From: Nitrospira sp.
GTDB taxonomy: Bacteria > Nitrospirota > Thermodesulfovibrionia > UBA6902
Assembly (NCBI GenBank): GCA_016784355.1
Contig: JADHUV010000025.1
Coordinates: forward strand, 1-35,876
DNA length: 35,876 bases
Reading direction: 5' to 3'
This document shows, piece after piece, positions 1 to 8,810 of the stretch (positions are counted from its first letter, which is position 1; the number at the start of each line of letters is the position of its first letter). Under the pieces are notes generated by a model. That model was given only the letters and a program-made list of their open reading frames with translations, was not told the DNA's origin and ran no database searches. Both the position numbers and the translations under genes were made by a program.

Positions 1-14
1 CACAAAGTAAAATG

Positions 15-86
15 CCTCTGCGCCTCTGCGCCTCTGCGCCTCTGTGCCTCTGTGCCTCTGTGCCTCTGTGCCTCTGTGCCTCTGTG
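15..86. repeat. Octamer tandem repeat downstream of pheA
   Basis: Nine head-to-tail copies of an 8-base unit: three of CCTCTGCG (15-38), then six of CCTCTGTG (39-86), followed by a degenerate copy. On the minus strand the unit reads CACAGAGG. It starts about 40 bases beyond the pheA stop codon. The short unit and lack of spacers make it a microsatellite-like array, not CRISPR. No hairpin is evident, so it is not an obvious intrinsic terminator. Its function is unknown. Confidence 0.95.
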
Positions 87-127
87 CCTTAGTCCCTTAT
101 TTTTACGCCTCTACCCCTGTCTTCCAT

Positions 128-1195
128 CTATTCCCCGGAGGGATAAGACCCCAGCACCTTAAGAAAGAGACAGTCCTTTTTTATCTCTTCTATTGCGCTG
201 CTGACTTTTTTACTCTCGGTATGTCCTTCCATATCTACGAAGAATATATATTCCCATGCCTTTCTCTTTGAAGGCCTGGACTCTATTTTGGTCAGGCTTA
301 TCTTATGCTTTGCAAAGGGCTGCATTATGGAATATAGCGCCCCGGCCCTGTCTTTGATTGAGAACATTATGGAGGTCTTGTCCCTGCCTGTTTTCGGGGT
401 AGAGCTTTTTGCAATAACCATGAAACGGGTATAGTTATTTTTGTAATCCTCAATGCCTTTTTTAATGATTTTCAGCTTGTATTCAGAGGCAGCCAGTTCA
501 CTAGCGATTGCGGCGGAAGAAGATTGTTTAGCTATTTTCCTTGCGGCATCTGCTGTACTGGCCTCATCAATGACCGTGACTCCCGGGAAGTTTCTCTCAA
601 GCCATCTCCGGCACTGGGCAGTTGCCTGCGGGTGCGAGTATATATGTTTGACAGATGATTTTTTTCCTGTTTTGGACATCAGGTTGTGGCTTATCTTAAG
701 CATGATTTCGAATGCTATCTTCAGGTCAAAATCCATAAACATATCCAGAGTGTAATTGACCACGCCTTCATTGGAGTTTTCAATCGGGACAACGCCGTAT
801 TGGGCTGAGCCATCGGAAACCGCGGTAAAGACGTCCCTGATAGTGCTTTCAGGCTGATATATGGCGGAAGCACCAAACTGTCTCTTTGCTGAGAGATGGG
901 TATAGGTTGCGGCGGGGCCGAGATATGAAACTGCTAACGGCTGCTGCAGCGAGACTGAAGATGACAGGATCTCACGGTAAATAAGCTTTAGAGTCTCATT
1001 GGGAAACGGTCCCCTGTTAGATGCGGTCAGTCTCTTAAGTATCTCGCGTTCTCTTGCAGGGGAATACACAGTGATTTGTCCGGTTTGTTTGGCTTTTTTA
1101 ACATCCAGGACGACCTCTGTCCGCTTGTTAAGAAGCTCAAGTATTTCTGAATCTATATTGTCAATTTTGTCTCTAAATTTTTTTAGGCCGGACAT
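128..1195 (-). CDS. pheA: Bifunctional chorismate mutase / prephenate dehydratase
   Basis: A cytoplasmic P-protein (355 residues) that converts chorismate to prephenate and then phenylpyruvate on the way to phenylalanine. Residues 1 to about 85 form an AroQ-type helical chorismate mutase domain (RDKIDNIDSEILELLNKR near the start). The prephenate dehydratase domain follows from about residue 88 (YLGPAATYTHLSA) and contains PIENSNEGVV and the substrate-contacting NNYTRF motif. The C-terminal ACT domain carries GALY and ESRP, the phenylalanine-binding signature, so feedback inhibition by phenylalanine is expected from family knowledge. Length and domain order are normal for fused PheA. The gene is on the same strand as the upstream molybdoenzyme gene but about 95 bases away, so co-transcription is uncertain. 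No attenuator or leader peptide was seen. Confidence 0.96.
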   Translation of the reverse strand: MSGLKKFRDKIDNIDSEILELLNKRTEVVLDVKKAKQTGQITVYSPAREREILKRLTASNRGPFPNETLKLIYREILSSSVSLQQPLAVSYLGPAATYTHLSAKRQFGASAIYQPESTIRDVFTAVSDGSAQYGVVPIENSNEGVVNYTLDMFMDFDLKIAFEIMLKISHNLMSKTGKKSSVKHIYSHPQATAQCRRWLERNFPGVTVIDEASTADAARKIAKQSSSAAIASELAASEYKLKIIKKGIEDYKNNYTRFMVIAKSSTPKTGRDKTSIMFSIKDRAGALYSIMQPFAKHKISLTKIESRPSKRKAWEYIFFVDMEGHTESKKVSSAIEEIKKDCLFLKVLGSYPSGE

Positions 1196-1289
1196 ATATA
1201 TACCATTTTATTTAATTAAGTAATGAAGTGTAATTTATCAACTATGGGGAGATTTTTCAAGGCCGGATGGCATCCTCTTCACTTATACG

Positions 1290-4200
1290 TTATTCCCGGA
1301 TCAGCTTTACCATGATATCCCCAAAGCCCGGCATGCCGGTAAAAGGGGTGATATTGTCAGGATCAACACAATCATTAATATTAGGGGTGTAACTGCTGAC
1401 ACCACTCATGAAGCCTGTGCCTGAAGCAGCCTGACCGCCAGGGCCGAAGGTTGTTTTTATAACACCGGGCATTATCTCATCGGACAGGTAAGCCTTTCCC
1501 CTTAAACTTTTGCCCAGTGGATTTTCAAGTCTGAGAACCTCGCCTGAAGTTATTTTGAGCCTTATACCATCCTGAGTGTTGAGTGCCAATACAGGGATCG
1601 AGAGACTGTCTTTTTGGAAAGTATCTTCTTTAAGAGATAAACGATAGGTGTCCGGCAGTTCCGGTGTAAGCGGTTTATTGTAAGGCATTGGATCATTAAC
1701 CATTTTCATGCATTCTGTCTCTGTTTCTCCCAGTGACGGGCAGACAACTGTCATGGTCATGGCGTGGTGTACCCGGCCGCTTATTAGCTGAAAGGGGTAT
1801 TCTTCTTTCAGCTTCGCATATTCCGAGTTTCCCGGGTTCCACTTGCATTCGGACCAGTAAAATGTCTCGGGCAGGGATGTCTCAAAGGCGGTGTTTATGT
1901 CCCGGAGATAATTGAAGGTGAACTCGAATTTGCCTGACTTTGTTTTAGGATAGGTGCCGGAGATTGAGCCGTTTCTTTTTTTGTACCGGTAGTAACTGGC
2001 CGGCCATATCGCAACCCCGTTATTTTTTCTCAGCCATTCTACCGTAAGCAATTCCCCTTTTTTAATGACCTTTGAACCCCATATCACAAAAGGATTGTCT
2101 GGTGCCCCGAGGATTTTACAGCCCTCAGGGAAGGCTGGATAGGGTAGGGGCGTGCCGGAATTGGAAAAGGCCGGTGCATCGCTGAGGATCTCATTAATAA
2201 AGGCCTCTTCATCTGCGTAATTATCATGGAAGTCTTCTTTGCGGATGTCCGGGTCTTTTTTACGTATAAGAGCCTCTGCAAGGGAGGTCATGATTGCGTA
2301 CGGACTCCTTGATTCATAAAGCGGCTCTATAACCTTGTCCCTCAGTGCGATCTCCGGACTCATGGTATATACATCGCTTAAACCCATGTGTTCCAGATAG
2401 CCGGTTTCGGGCAGGATGATATCTGCGTACTGACCTGAGACCGTGATGTGCGTATCTATAAATACCATCAGTTGAAGAGCATATTCGCCGGTCTCATCTT
2501 TTGTTGTAAGGGCATTGATCCAGTCCGGAGTGTTTCCGGCGGTTATAACCGGGTTTCCGGCCCTTGTTACAAATGCCTTAACCGGGTATTGGTGACCCTT
2601 GAAGGGTCCATGTTTAAGCCGGACTCCCTTTCTTATTTTTTCAGGCAGATCCGCAAGCACGCCTTTCCAGGCCGCAGGGTAGTCGCCGTATTTATCTTTG
2701 TTCATCGCTGCTGCAGGTGCTGTTATTTTCTGACCATCAATAGTTCTTGTGACCTCAGATTTTAAAAAGGCAGTGGCCATAGTCTTAACTCCCTTCCGGG
2801 CCTTCTGAGAGTCAATAAATACCAGTCCTCCAGGTCTGTCAAGGTTGCCGGTTATAAGGCAGAGGGCGGCCATAATAATAGAGGTGACATCGCCGTTTGT
2901 ATGGTGTGCCGTACCGTGTATCCCTATCTCAATAGAGGCGGGTTTTGTGATGCCGAACATGTGGGAGGCTCTGCGTATGTTATCCGCTGAGACTCCAGTT
3001 TTTTCTTCGGCCCATTCCAGTGAAAAATATTTGAGCCCGCATGAGGGGTCTACCTGCCGGGCCTGCTCAGTGAAGGAGTCTCTGAATTCATCCCATCCGA
3101 TGGTGTAACTTTCAATAAACTCATGGTCTATATAGTTATTTGAGGGGTAGTCGTTAGAATCATTTTCTATAATGTAAAGCAGCATGGCCGCCATAAGGGC
3201 CGCATCAGATCCTGGTATGACCGGAAGCCACATGTCTGCATGGGCCGCCGAATTTGTAAAGGCAGGATCGGCCACAATATAAATACAGTTATTTTCCTCC
3301 CTGGCCGCTGGGATGCCGGCTGACATATAGTTGAATCTGGTTGCTACAAACGGGTTAGATCCGATGCTCATTATCAGCTTTGCATCGTGTTTTCTGTGAA
3401 GGTGGGCCTTACCTTCATCATCTCTTAAAAGTATCGGCCTCTGCAGGTCCGGCAGAGGCCGTTCGTCGCCAAGCATGATAAACTGTCCCCATTTTCGGTT
3501 AGGGTCGCATATGCTTCCGTGATTAAAGGTATTGGGTGTGCCGAAGGCATGAAATATCCTGTAATAGGCATCACGGTCAGTAAGATCGCCGCAGTCCATG
3601 AAAACGGCTTCAGCCCCGTGAGTATGTTTGATTGCGACCATCTTTTCCGCGATATAATCCAGAGCCTCTTCCCAGCTTATTTCAGCCCATTGTTCCTCTC
3701 CTCTCTGGCCGACACGCTTCAGAGGTGTCTTTATTCTATGAGGTGAGTAGGTCAGTTGCAGTCCCGATGCACCTTTGGCGCAGAGGGTGCCGTTGTTTAC
3801 AAGGGTGTGAGGGTTACCGTAAATTTTTGTTGCGACCCCGTCCTCAACACGTACCCTTATGCCGCATTCCGAGGGGCACATGACATCAGCGGTATTGACC
3901 ATTTTCACATCAGGTCCTTCTGTTGGTATGCTTGCGGCAGTCGATGTGCGTCTGGTAGAGGTGTTTTCTGCATGTTCATATTTTGTAAGCTTTGAGAACT
4001 CAATATTCTTTTTGGAAATGTAGAAAACTGCCGGGTTGGTTTTATATTCTGCACCGGCAATCAGGAGGTTCTTGCCCAGCATGGCGATAGAAATATCACT
4101 TTTGCTGTCTGCAATGTCTCCGAATGAAATGGCTTTACCCATGCAGCTTTCCACGCATACCGGCAGCTCTCCTTTGCTGATTCGGTTGGAGTAGCAAAGG

Positions 4201-4562
4201 TCGCACTTTTCTACTTTTCCTGTAAGGGTGTTAAGCTCGATGGCATTGTATGGGCATTGTTCAGCGCATTGATTACATCCGATGCAGTTTTCCTTGTTCG
4301 CTACAACCACACCGTCAGTATTTCTGTACAGGGCCTTCTGTTTGCATTTTTCGATACAAGGCGCATGGTCGCAGTGGTTGCATAAATGTGGAATGAATAT
4401 TTTTTGTATATCCGGATATGAACCTGAAAGATGTGCCTGTACACGGCATCTGAAGGTGCCAAAGGGGATGCTGTGCTCGCTTTTACATGTGACCTGGCAT
4501 CCATAGCATCCGATGCACCTGTCAAGGTTGATTAGTAGTCCGTATCGTTTTCTAGCCATCAT
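1290..4562 (-). CDS. Ferredoxin-molybdopterin oxidoreductase fusion (DMSO reductase family)
   Basis: A 1090-residue protein that combines an electron-transfer subunit and a catalytic subunit. Residues 1 to about 190 are a PsrB/NrfC-like ferredoxin with sixteen cysteines for four [4Fe-4S] clusters (CIGCYGCQVTC, HLCNHCDHAPCIEKC, CIGCNQCAEQC, KCDLC...CVESC). From about residue 220 it is a Mo-bisMGD oxidoreductase: an N-terminal cluster region (MCPSECGIRV...LCAKG), the active-site region HGSICDPN, whose Cys could ligate molybdenum, and a C-terminal dinucleotide-binding domain (TFGPGGQAASG). No Tat or Sec signal is visible, so it is probably cytoplasmic. No NrfD or NarI anchor is adjacent. In the proximal cluster motif the position expected for the first Cys is Asp (D-x2-C-x3-C). 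Two adjacent ATG codons (4562, 4559) are equally possible starts. The substrate is unknown; thiosulfate/polysulfide reductase-like or formate dehydrogenase-like roles are guesses. Confidence 0.9.
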   Translation of the reverse strand: MMARKRYGLLINLDRCIGCYGCQVTCKSEHSIPFGTFRCRVQAHLSGSYPDIQKIFIPHLCNHCDHAPCIEKCKQKALYRNTDGVVVANKENCIGCNQCAEQCPYNAIELNTLTGKVEKCDLCYSNRISKGELPVCVESCMGKAISFGDIADSKSDISIAMLGKNLLIAGAEYKTNPAVFYISKKNIEFSKLTKYEHAENTSTRRTSTAASIPTEGPDVKMVNTADVMCPSECGIRVRVEDGVATKIYGNPHTLVNNGTLCAKGASGLQLTYSPHRIKTPLKRVGQRGEEQWAEISWEEALDYIAEKMVAIKHTHGAEAVFMDCGDLTDRDAYYRIFHAFGTPNTFNHGSICDPNRKWGQFIMLGDERPLPDLQRPILLRDDEGKAHLHRKHDAKLIMSIGSNPFVATRFNYMSAGIPAAREENNCIYIVADPAFTNSAAHADMWLPVIPGSDAALMAAMLLYIIENDSNDYPSNNYIDHEFIESYTIGWDEFRDSFTEQARQVDPSCGLKYFSLEWAEEKTGVSADNIRRASHMFGITKPASIEIGIHGTAHHTNGDVTSIIMAALCLITGNLDRPGGLVFIDSQKARKGVKTMATAFLKSEVTRTIDGQKITAPAAAMNKDKYGDYPAAWKGVLADLPEKIRKGVRLKHGPFKGHQYPVKAFVTRAGNPVITAGNTPDWINALTTKDETGEYALQLMVFIDTHITVSGQYADIILPETGYLEHMGLSDVYTMSPEIALRDKVIEPLYESRSPYAIMTSLAEALIRKKDPDIRKEDFHDNYADEEAFINEILSDAPAFSNSGTPLPYPAFPEGCKILGAPDNPFVIWGSKVIKKGELLTVEWLRKNNGVAIWPASYYRYKKRNGSISGTYPKTKSGKFEFTFNYLRDINTAFETSLPETFYWSECKWNPGNSEYAKLKEEYPFQLISGRVHHAMTMTVVCPSLGETETECMKMVNDPMPYNKPLTPELPDTYRLSLKEDTFQKDSLSIPVLALNTQDGIRLKITSGEVLRLENPLGKSLRGKAYLSDEIMPGVIKTTFGPGGQAASGTGFMSGVSSYTPNINDCVDPDNITPFTGMPGFGDIMVKLIRE

Positions 4563-4631
4563 TTAATTTACCCGAAGACTTGCTGTAAAATAAATGGCTG
4601 TGAAATAAAAATTAAAATGAAGGAGATTTAG

Positions 4632-4982
4632 ATGCCATACATGATTGATATTGATCTGAAGCTTGAGTGTATTGATAAGGATGAATTGCTTGAGCGGCTC
4701 GCTAATAAACATAATTTTATACTGGTGGATACTATCGGCTCATACGATGGTAATCAATGCAGGATTAGCGGTGCTACGACTATCCCGTATAAACAGGTAA
4801 TTGACAGACGAGGCGAGCTTGACCCTTATGATGAAATTATCATTTACTGCAAGCACAAAACCTGTGTGGCCTCAAAAAAAGTGGCCTCAGCATTGAAAAT
4901 GCTTAATGTCTCTAATGTAAAGGTATATGAAGGCGGAATAGATGAGTGGGAAGAGCTTGGGCTTCCGGTCGAAAGTGTTTGA
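4632..4982 (+). CDS. Single-domain rhodanese-like protein
   Basis: A cytoplasmic single-domain rhodanese (116 residues), a family that carries sulfane sulfur as a Cys persulfide. Family features seen are FILVDTIGSYDGNQCRISGA, the active-site loop IIYCKHKTCVASKK with the candidate nucleophile Cys73, and the closing VYEGGIDEWEELGLPV. A clear AAGGAGA ribosome binding site precedes the ATG by seven bases. The gene is divergent from the molybdoenzyme gene and convergent with the ArsR-type regulator, whose restored stop codon lies only six bases beyond this one. ArsR-family regulators with paired cysteines often accompany rhodaneses in sulfide or persulfide responses, so a role in sulfur handling is plausible. 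No signal peptide is present. Confidence 0.88.
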   Translation: MPYMIDIDLKLECIDKDELLERLANKHNFILVDTIGSYDGNQCRISGATTIPYKQVIDRRGELDPYDEIIIYCKHKTCVASKKVASALKMLNVSNVKVYEGGIDEWEELGLPVESV

Positions 4983-4988
4983 AGTTTT

Positions 4989-5322
4989 CTAGTAGCAGTT
5001 GCCCTGTTCTGAAAAAAGAAATTTGCAGCAGCCTAGATCAAGCACCTTGTTGTCCTCTGTGAGACGTGACCTTAAGTTGTCTGTAATATGGTATATCCTG
5101 TGCACACCAATTTTTTCTCTTTTGCACAAGTCCGCTTGTCTCGAGTATTTTCAGGTGTTTTGATATATTGTAAATCTTCATCTCCAGAGAGTCTGAGAGA
5201 TCTTGAACACTGGCTTCATTATTCAGAAGGGCATGTATAATCTGCAGACGGCTTTCATCAGCCAGCGCCTTTAGTATAGTAGTCCAGTTGTCTGATTCGT
5301 GGTTGTTTGAATTGTCAGGCAT
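4989..5322 (-). pseudogene. ArsR-family winged-helix regulator, frameshifted
   Basis: The uninterrupted frame (5038-5322, 94 residues) begins as an ArsR-type winged helix: ILKALADESRLQIIHALL, a recognition-helix region (MKIYNISKHLKILETSGLV) and the start of the wing (QKRKN). After that it reads an unlike-family tail and stops. Removing one base near 5109-5111 (the TTGG after a run of six A, minus strand) restores a typical continuation: GVHRIYHITDNLRSRL, then DLGCCKFLFSEQGNCY, with a TAG stop at 4989-4991. The restored product would be exactly 110 residues. Its vicinal Cys pair is the kind used by thiol- or metal-sensing ArsR proteins. A genuine mutation or an assembly error fits better than programmed frameshifting, because +1 slippage is needed and no stop or rare codon is at the site. 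The gene faces the rhodanese gene tail to tail. Confidence 0.85.
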
Positions 5323-5416
5323 GTTAAATTATATGGTTCTTTTCCCTATAAATCAATAAGGATTTTCCCTAGTACATCATGGATTCTGAGGGAACGAAAG
5401 GGTCTTTATTACAAGA

Positions 5417-5446
5417 TTTACTTGTTTGGAATTTAAAAGTTATACT
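5417..5446 (+). promoter_or_regulatory. Putative sigma-70 promoter for the flippase-like gene
   Basis: TTTACT (5417-5422), an 18-base spacer and TATACT (5441-5446) lie just upstream of the ORF that starts at 5470. The -10 box matches consensus at five of six positions and the -35 box at four of six. The leader would be short, and an AATCCGGAGG-type binding site follows it. Confidence 0.4.
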
Positions 5447-5469
5447 AAGGGCTAATCCGGAGGTCTTAA

Positions 5470-6495
5470 ATGAATAAAAAACACGTTCATCTCATTATCG
5501 GACTGGTACTTATTGTCCTCTCATTATATTATGTTTCCAGGGGAGTGGTTCTTTCCGAGTTGGTAGATGCACTAAGCAATATAAACTATCTGTACCTTAT
5601 TCCTGCTGTTATGATTGTTGCCCTGAGTTATGTGCTTCGTGCGATGCGCTGGCATTATCTTGTCAGGGGGGTAAAGAATATCCCGGCAAGGGATCTGTTT
5701 TCTCCTCTTATGATCGGCTTTATGGGTAATTTACTGCCTGCGCGTGCAGGTGAGTTTATAAGGGCATTTATGCTGACAAAAAAATCCGGAATGTCCTTTA
5801 CCTCCTCTTTTGCAACGATATTTATCGAGAGGCTTTTTGACTTGCTCATGTTGATTATACTGATGATATGCGGCATATATTTATTACCATCTGGGGGTGG
5901 AGACGGCAGTGCTGCTCAGGACATTGTTGCTAAGGCGAAGGGGTTTGGAATATTCAGTTTTGTCCTTTTAATCTTTATAGCGGTTTTTGCAGGTCTGCTG
6001 CAGTTTAAGAATGACCTTGCAATGAAGATAATCAGCTTTTTTACAAAGCCGCTGCCTTTAAAGTTTCAGGGAAAGGTAAATGAGATGGTTCATTCCTTCA
6101 CTGAGGGGTTGAATATTATCCGGGATAAAAGCGGTTTTATTGCTACGTTACTTCTCTCTGTCGTGATATGGGGTACATTTGTGTTTGGATATTATCCTTT
6201 ATATTTTGCCCTTGGTATTGAATCGCAACTGCCTGCTATATCATCGCTTGTTATTCTTTGCTTGACTGTGGCCGTATTTATTACGGTTGCGCCGACTCCG
6301 GGATTTCTGGGATCTTATCATGCCGGTTGTGTTGCTGCCCTGCACGGTGTTTATGGTATACCTAAAGCTACCGCCCTTAGTTTCGGGATTGTATCCTGGA
6401 TTGTCATGATGGGCTTTACCGTGGCAGTCGGCTCGATTTATGCAGTCAAGGAAAATGTATCTCTTGGCCAGGTAGCAGCTGAGAAAGTAGACTGA
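5470..6495 (+). CDS. Flippase-like integral membrane protein (UPF0104 / LPG synthase TM domain)
   Basis: A polytopic inner-membrane protein (341 residues) of the UPF0104/AglD2 family, related to the transmembrane half of lysylphosphatidylglycerol synthases but without the soluble transferase domain. About eight hydrophobic segments alternate with short loops. The signature LPARAGEFIRAFML near residues 95-110 and the following ATIFIERLFDLLMLI are characteristic of the family. A second conserved stretch, APTPGFLGSYHAGCVAALHGVYG, lies near the C-terminus. A CCGGAGG binding site precedes the ATG. Members are thought to move lipid-linked molecules across the membrane or to accompany lipid biosynthesis; the substrate here is unknown. 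The gene ends three bases before the convergent lipoprotein gene. Confidence 0.85.
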   Translation: MNKKHVHLIIGLVLIVLSLYYVSRGVVLSELVDALSNINYLYLIPAVMIVALSYVLRAMRWHYLVRGVKNIPARDLFSPLMIGFMGNLLPARAGEFIRAFMLTKKSGMSFTSSFATIFIERLFDLLMLIILMICGIYLLPSGGGDGSAAQDIVAKAKGFGIFSFVLLIFIAVFAGLLQFKNDLAMKIISFFTKPLPLKFQGKVNEMVHSFTEGLNIIRDKSGFIATLLLSVVIWGTFVFGYYPLYFALGIESQLPAISSLVILCLTVAVFITVAPTPGFLGSYHAGCVAALHGVYGIPKATALSFGIVSWIVMMGFTVAVGSIYAVKENVSLGQVAAEKVD

Positions 6496-6498
6496 TCC

Positions 6499-6720
6499 TT
6501 ATTTCTGCAATTTTTCCAGTTTGTCTTTTGCTTTTGCAGCAAGTGTACTGTCAGGGTGTTTCTCAATGATTTGTCTATAGAGTTGTTCTGCATGCTCCTT
6601 ATTGTTCTGAAGCTCCTCAAATTCCGCGGTCTTGAAAAGTTCCTCCGCCCCGCCACCTGAGCAGGCTGAAAATGCAGCCATGCAAATTATTGATGCCGCT
6701 ACAATTAATTTTTTGATCAT
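6499..6720 (-). CDS. Small TPR-like lipoprotein
   Basis: A 73-residue exported lipoprotein. The N-terminus MIKKLIVAASIICMAAFSAC is a typical lipoprotein signal ending in a lipobox (FSAC), which predicts lipidation at Cys20. After a short Gly-rich linker, residues 28-73 form one tetratricopeptide-like helical hairpin (EHAEQLYRQIIEKHPDSTLAAKAKDKLEKL), as in Tol-Pal/YbgF-type or BamD-type proteins. It lies downstream of the helicase gene on the same strand, with about 105 bases between them. A GGGAGATCC ribosome binding site precedes the ATG. Residue +2 after the Cys is Ser, so outer-membrane sorting would be expected if Lol rules apply. Function unknown. Confidence 0.75.
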   Translation of the reverse strand: MIKKLIVAASIICMAAFSACSGGGAEELFKTAEFEELQNNKEHAEQLYRQIIEKHPDSTLAAKAKDKLEKLQK

Positions 6721-6795
6721 TAGGATCTCCCTCTAAATTATTAATTTCTAAATATTATGATGTATTTTACCAGTCGGACGCACACAGTGCTACGC

Positions 6796-6820
6796 CCCTA
6801 CCACCTAATCCCTAATCCCT
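6796..6820. repeat. Short GGGATTA-type tandem repeat after the helicase stop codon
   Basis: CCTAATC occurs twice in tandem (6804-6817) with partial units on both sides. It begins five bases beyond the helicase stop codon; on the coding strand it reads GGGATTAGGGATTAGG followed by TGGTAGGGG. It resembles the G-rich repeat at the end of the GGDEF-EAL gene. No hairpin is evident. Confidence 0.7.
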
Positions 6821-6825
6821 GCCTG

Positions 6826-8802
6826 TTAATATTCATCAACCGCCCACTGTTCATAGGACTTATTATCCAGTTCCTGTATGAATATGGAAGGGCGCTTTAT
6901 AACAGCACCATCATACCACCTGTTATCCATGACCGGGTAGCACAGATAAAGTTCATCTTTTGCCCGTGTCAGGGCGACATAAAAGACCCTGCGCTCTTCT
7001 TCTTCCTGATCAAGATCCTCCATTGCCCGCGCTGACGGCATGCCCCCGTCAAAAAGACCTATTAAAAATACCCTCGACCACTCGAGGCCCTTGGCCCGAT
7101 GGATAGTAGATAAAACTATAGAGTCTTCATGATCCTCGGGTTCATCAATATCTTCAGACTGAAGGCTGCTCAGCAGCGCCAGATCGCTTAGAAATTCTTC
7201 TGCCGAATTGAAACCGGCAGCATAGTTGGCGAGCTGTTCTATGTCCTCTTTTCTGTCTTCATAGTTTTCATATGTACCCTTCAGGTGATTCTCGTAACCT
7301 GAGATTAAGATCGCCCTAATTGCCTCTGCAGGTATTTCCATGATTGAATCAGTCAGGGTATTGATTATAGATCTGAAGGATTCCCAACTGTCTCTGCCTC
7401 GTTTCGGTATATTATTGATGAATTCATCTGAACCTGCAGTTTCCGCAGGACGGTCTGAGGTTCTTAGTTTCTCCCAGATTTTTTTGGCGCTTACTCCTCC
7501 TATTCCTGGCGTAAGCTTTAGAATCCTTCCCCATGATATTTCATCCTGCGGGTTAAGGACTGATCGTAAAAAAGAAATAATATCCTTTATATGGGCCTGT
7601 TCAAAAAACCTTAAGCCTGAACGGATCTCATAGGGTATGCGCTTTCTTGTGAGTTCCATCTGCAGATCCATGGATTGAAAATGTGAGCGGTAAAGTACCG
7701 CGATCTCCCTCATTGGGATTCCTTCATCAATCATTTCCAGTATTCGCTGACTTACAAACTCGGCCTGCTGGTAACCGTTTTTTAGCGGTACGAGTGCGGG
7801 ACGGGCACCGCTTCTGCCGAGTGCATTGAGTGTTTTTGAAAACTGCCGGGAGTTGTATGAGATGCTTTCATTAGCCAGGTTGAGGATCTCTTCTGTACTC
7901 CTGTAATTTGTGGTGAGTTTAAAAACTGTTGTCTCAGGATATCTTTCGGGGAACTCGATTATATTGTCAAAGCATGCCCCCCGAAAGGAATATATTGCCT
8001 GAGAATCGTCACCAACGACCATGAGATTTTTATGGGAGGAGGCCATAAGGTCGATTATCTCGGCCTGTATCTTGTTTGTATCCTGATACTCGTCTACCAG
8101 TATGTTTTTGTACTGCTGCGAGAGGTTTTGCCGGATCTCAGGAGAGCGCACAAGGAGTTCTTTCCAGAAAAAAAGGAGATCCTCAAAATCCATGTGCAGC
8201 ATCTGTCTTTTTTTGTGATCATATAATTTTTTCAGGTTTTCTATCTCTTCTGAATATTCGGCAAGGTGAGGGTGCTTTTCATCAATCACATACGTCATGG
8301 ACTGCTCTATCCCGACTGCATAACTGATGATATTAAGAATCACATTGGCCTTGGGAAACATCTTGTCCTTGCGGAGTTTCATATCTGCTATACAGGACTC
8401 CATAAGTGATTTTGAGTCTTCTCTGTCCAATATAGTAAAGCCAGGAGCTATCCCTACGGCTTCACCATATTTTCGCAGGATCATATTGCCGATGCTGTGA
8501 AAGGTTCCGCCTGCAACTTTTCTGGTTCCGCCTTTAATCAGGGGTTCAATCCTGTGAAGCATTTCTTTGGCCGCCTTGTTTGTAAATGTCAGGAGCATTA
8601 TCTCTGAGGGGCGGGCACCATTTTCTATAAGATAGGCCACTCTGTATGTTACGACCCGTGTCTTGCCTGAACCAGCTCCGGCTATAACGAGAGACGGGCC
8701 TGCTCCGGCAGTTACTGCCGCATATTGTTCAGGGTTTAAGTGCTCGGCATAATCTATTGAGAGATCCTGCTGTTTTGATGTTTTTATGGTGTATTTTTTC
8801 AT
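6826..8802 (-). CDS. UvrD/Rep/PcrA-like superfamily 1 DNA helicase
   Basis: An ATP-dependent 3'-5' DNA helicase of superfamily 1A (658 residues). Motifs in order: Q-motif region LNPEQYAAVTAG (about residue 23), Walker A GAGSGKTRVVTYR (about 40), motif Ia LLTFTNKAAKEM, Walker B DEYQDTN (about 240), motif III VVGDDSQAIYSFRGA, motif IV TNYRSTEEIL, motif V VLSTIHRAKGLEW and motif VI RVFYVALTRAKDELYL. The length fits Rep/PcrA proteins, which act in repair, replication restart and removal of bound proteins. Its start is eight bases from the end of the UbiD gene on the same strand, so the two are likely co-transcribed. UvrD, PcrA and Rep subtypes cannot be separated by eye. It is cytoplasmic. Confidence 0.93.
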   Translation of the reverse strand: MKKYTIKTSKQQDLSIDYAEHLNPEQYAAVTAGAGPSLVIAGAGSGKTRVVTYRVAYLIENGARPSEIMLLTFTNKAAKEMLHRIEPLIKGGTRKVAGGTFHSIGNMILRKYGEAVGIAPGFTILDREDSKSLMESCIADMKLRKDKMFPKANVILNIISYAVGIEQSMTYVIDEKHPHLAEYSEEIENLKKLYDHKKRQMLHMDFEDLLFFWKELLVRSPEIRQNLSQQYKNILVDEYQDTNKIQAEIIDLMASSHKNLMVVGDDSQAIYSFRGACFDNIIEFPERYPETTVFKLTTNYRSTEEILNLANESISYNSRQFSKTLNALGRSGARPALVPLKNGYQQAEFVSQRILEMIDEGIPMREIAVLYRSHFQSMDLQMELTRKRIPYEIRSGLRFFEQAHIKDIISFLRSVLNPQDEISWGRILKLTPGIGGVSAKKIWEKLRTSDRPAETAGSDEFINNIPKRGRDSWESFRSIINTLTDSIMEIPAEAIRAILISGYENHLKGTYENYEDRKEDIEQLANYAAGFNSAEEFLSDLALLSSLQSEDIDEPEDHEDSIVLSTIHRAKGLEWSRVFLIGLFDGGMPSARAMEDLDQEEEERRVFYVALTRAKDELYLCYPVMDNRWYDGAVIKRPSIFIQELDNKSYEQWAVDEY

Positions 8803-8810
8803 GAACTAAA

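Noticed and set aside
15..86. Octamer repeat considered as a CRISPR array
   Set aside because: The unit is only eight bases, tandem without spacers, and no cas gene is present.
5038..5322. ArsR gene taken as an intact 94-residue protein or as programmed frameshifting
   Set aside because: The last 25 residues do not look like the family while another frame gives an ideal continuation. The needed shift is +1, and no stop codon or rare-codon pause is at the site.
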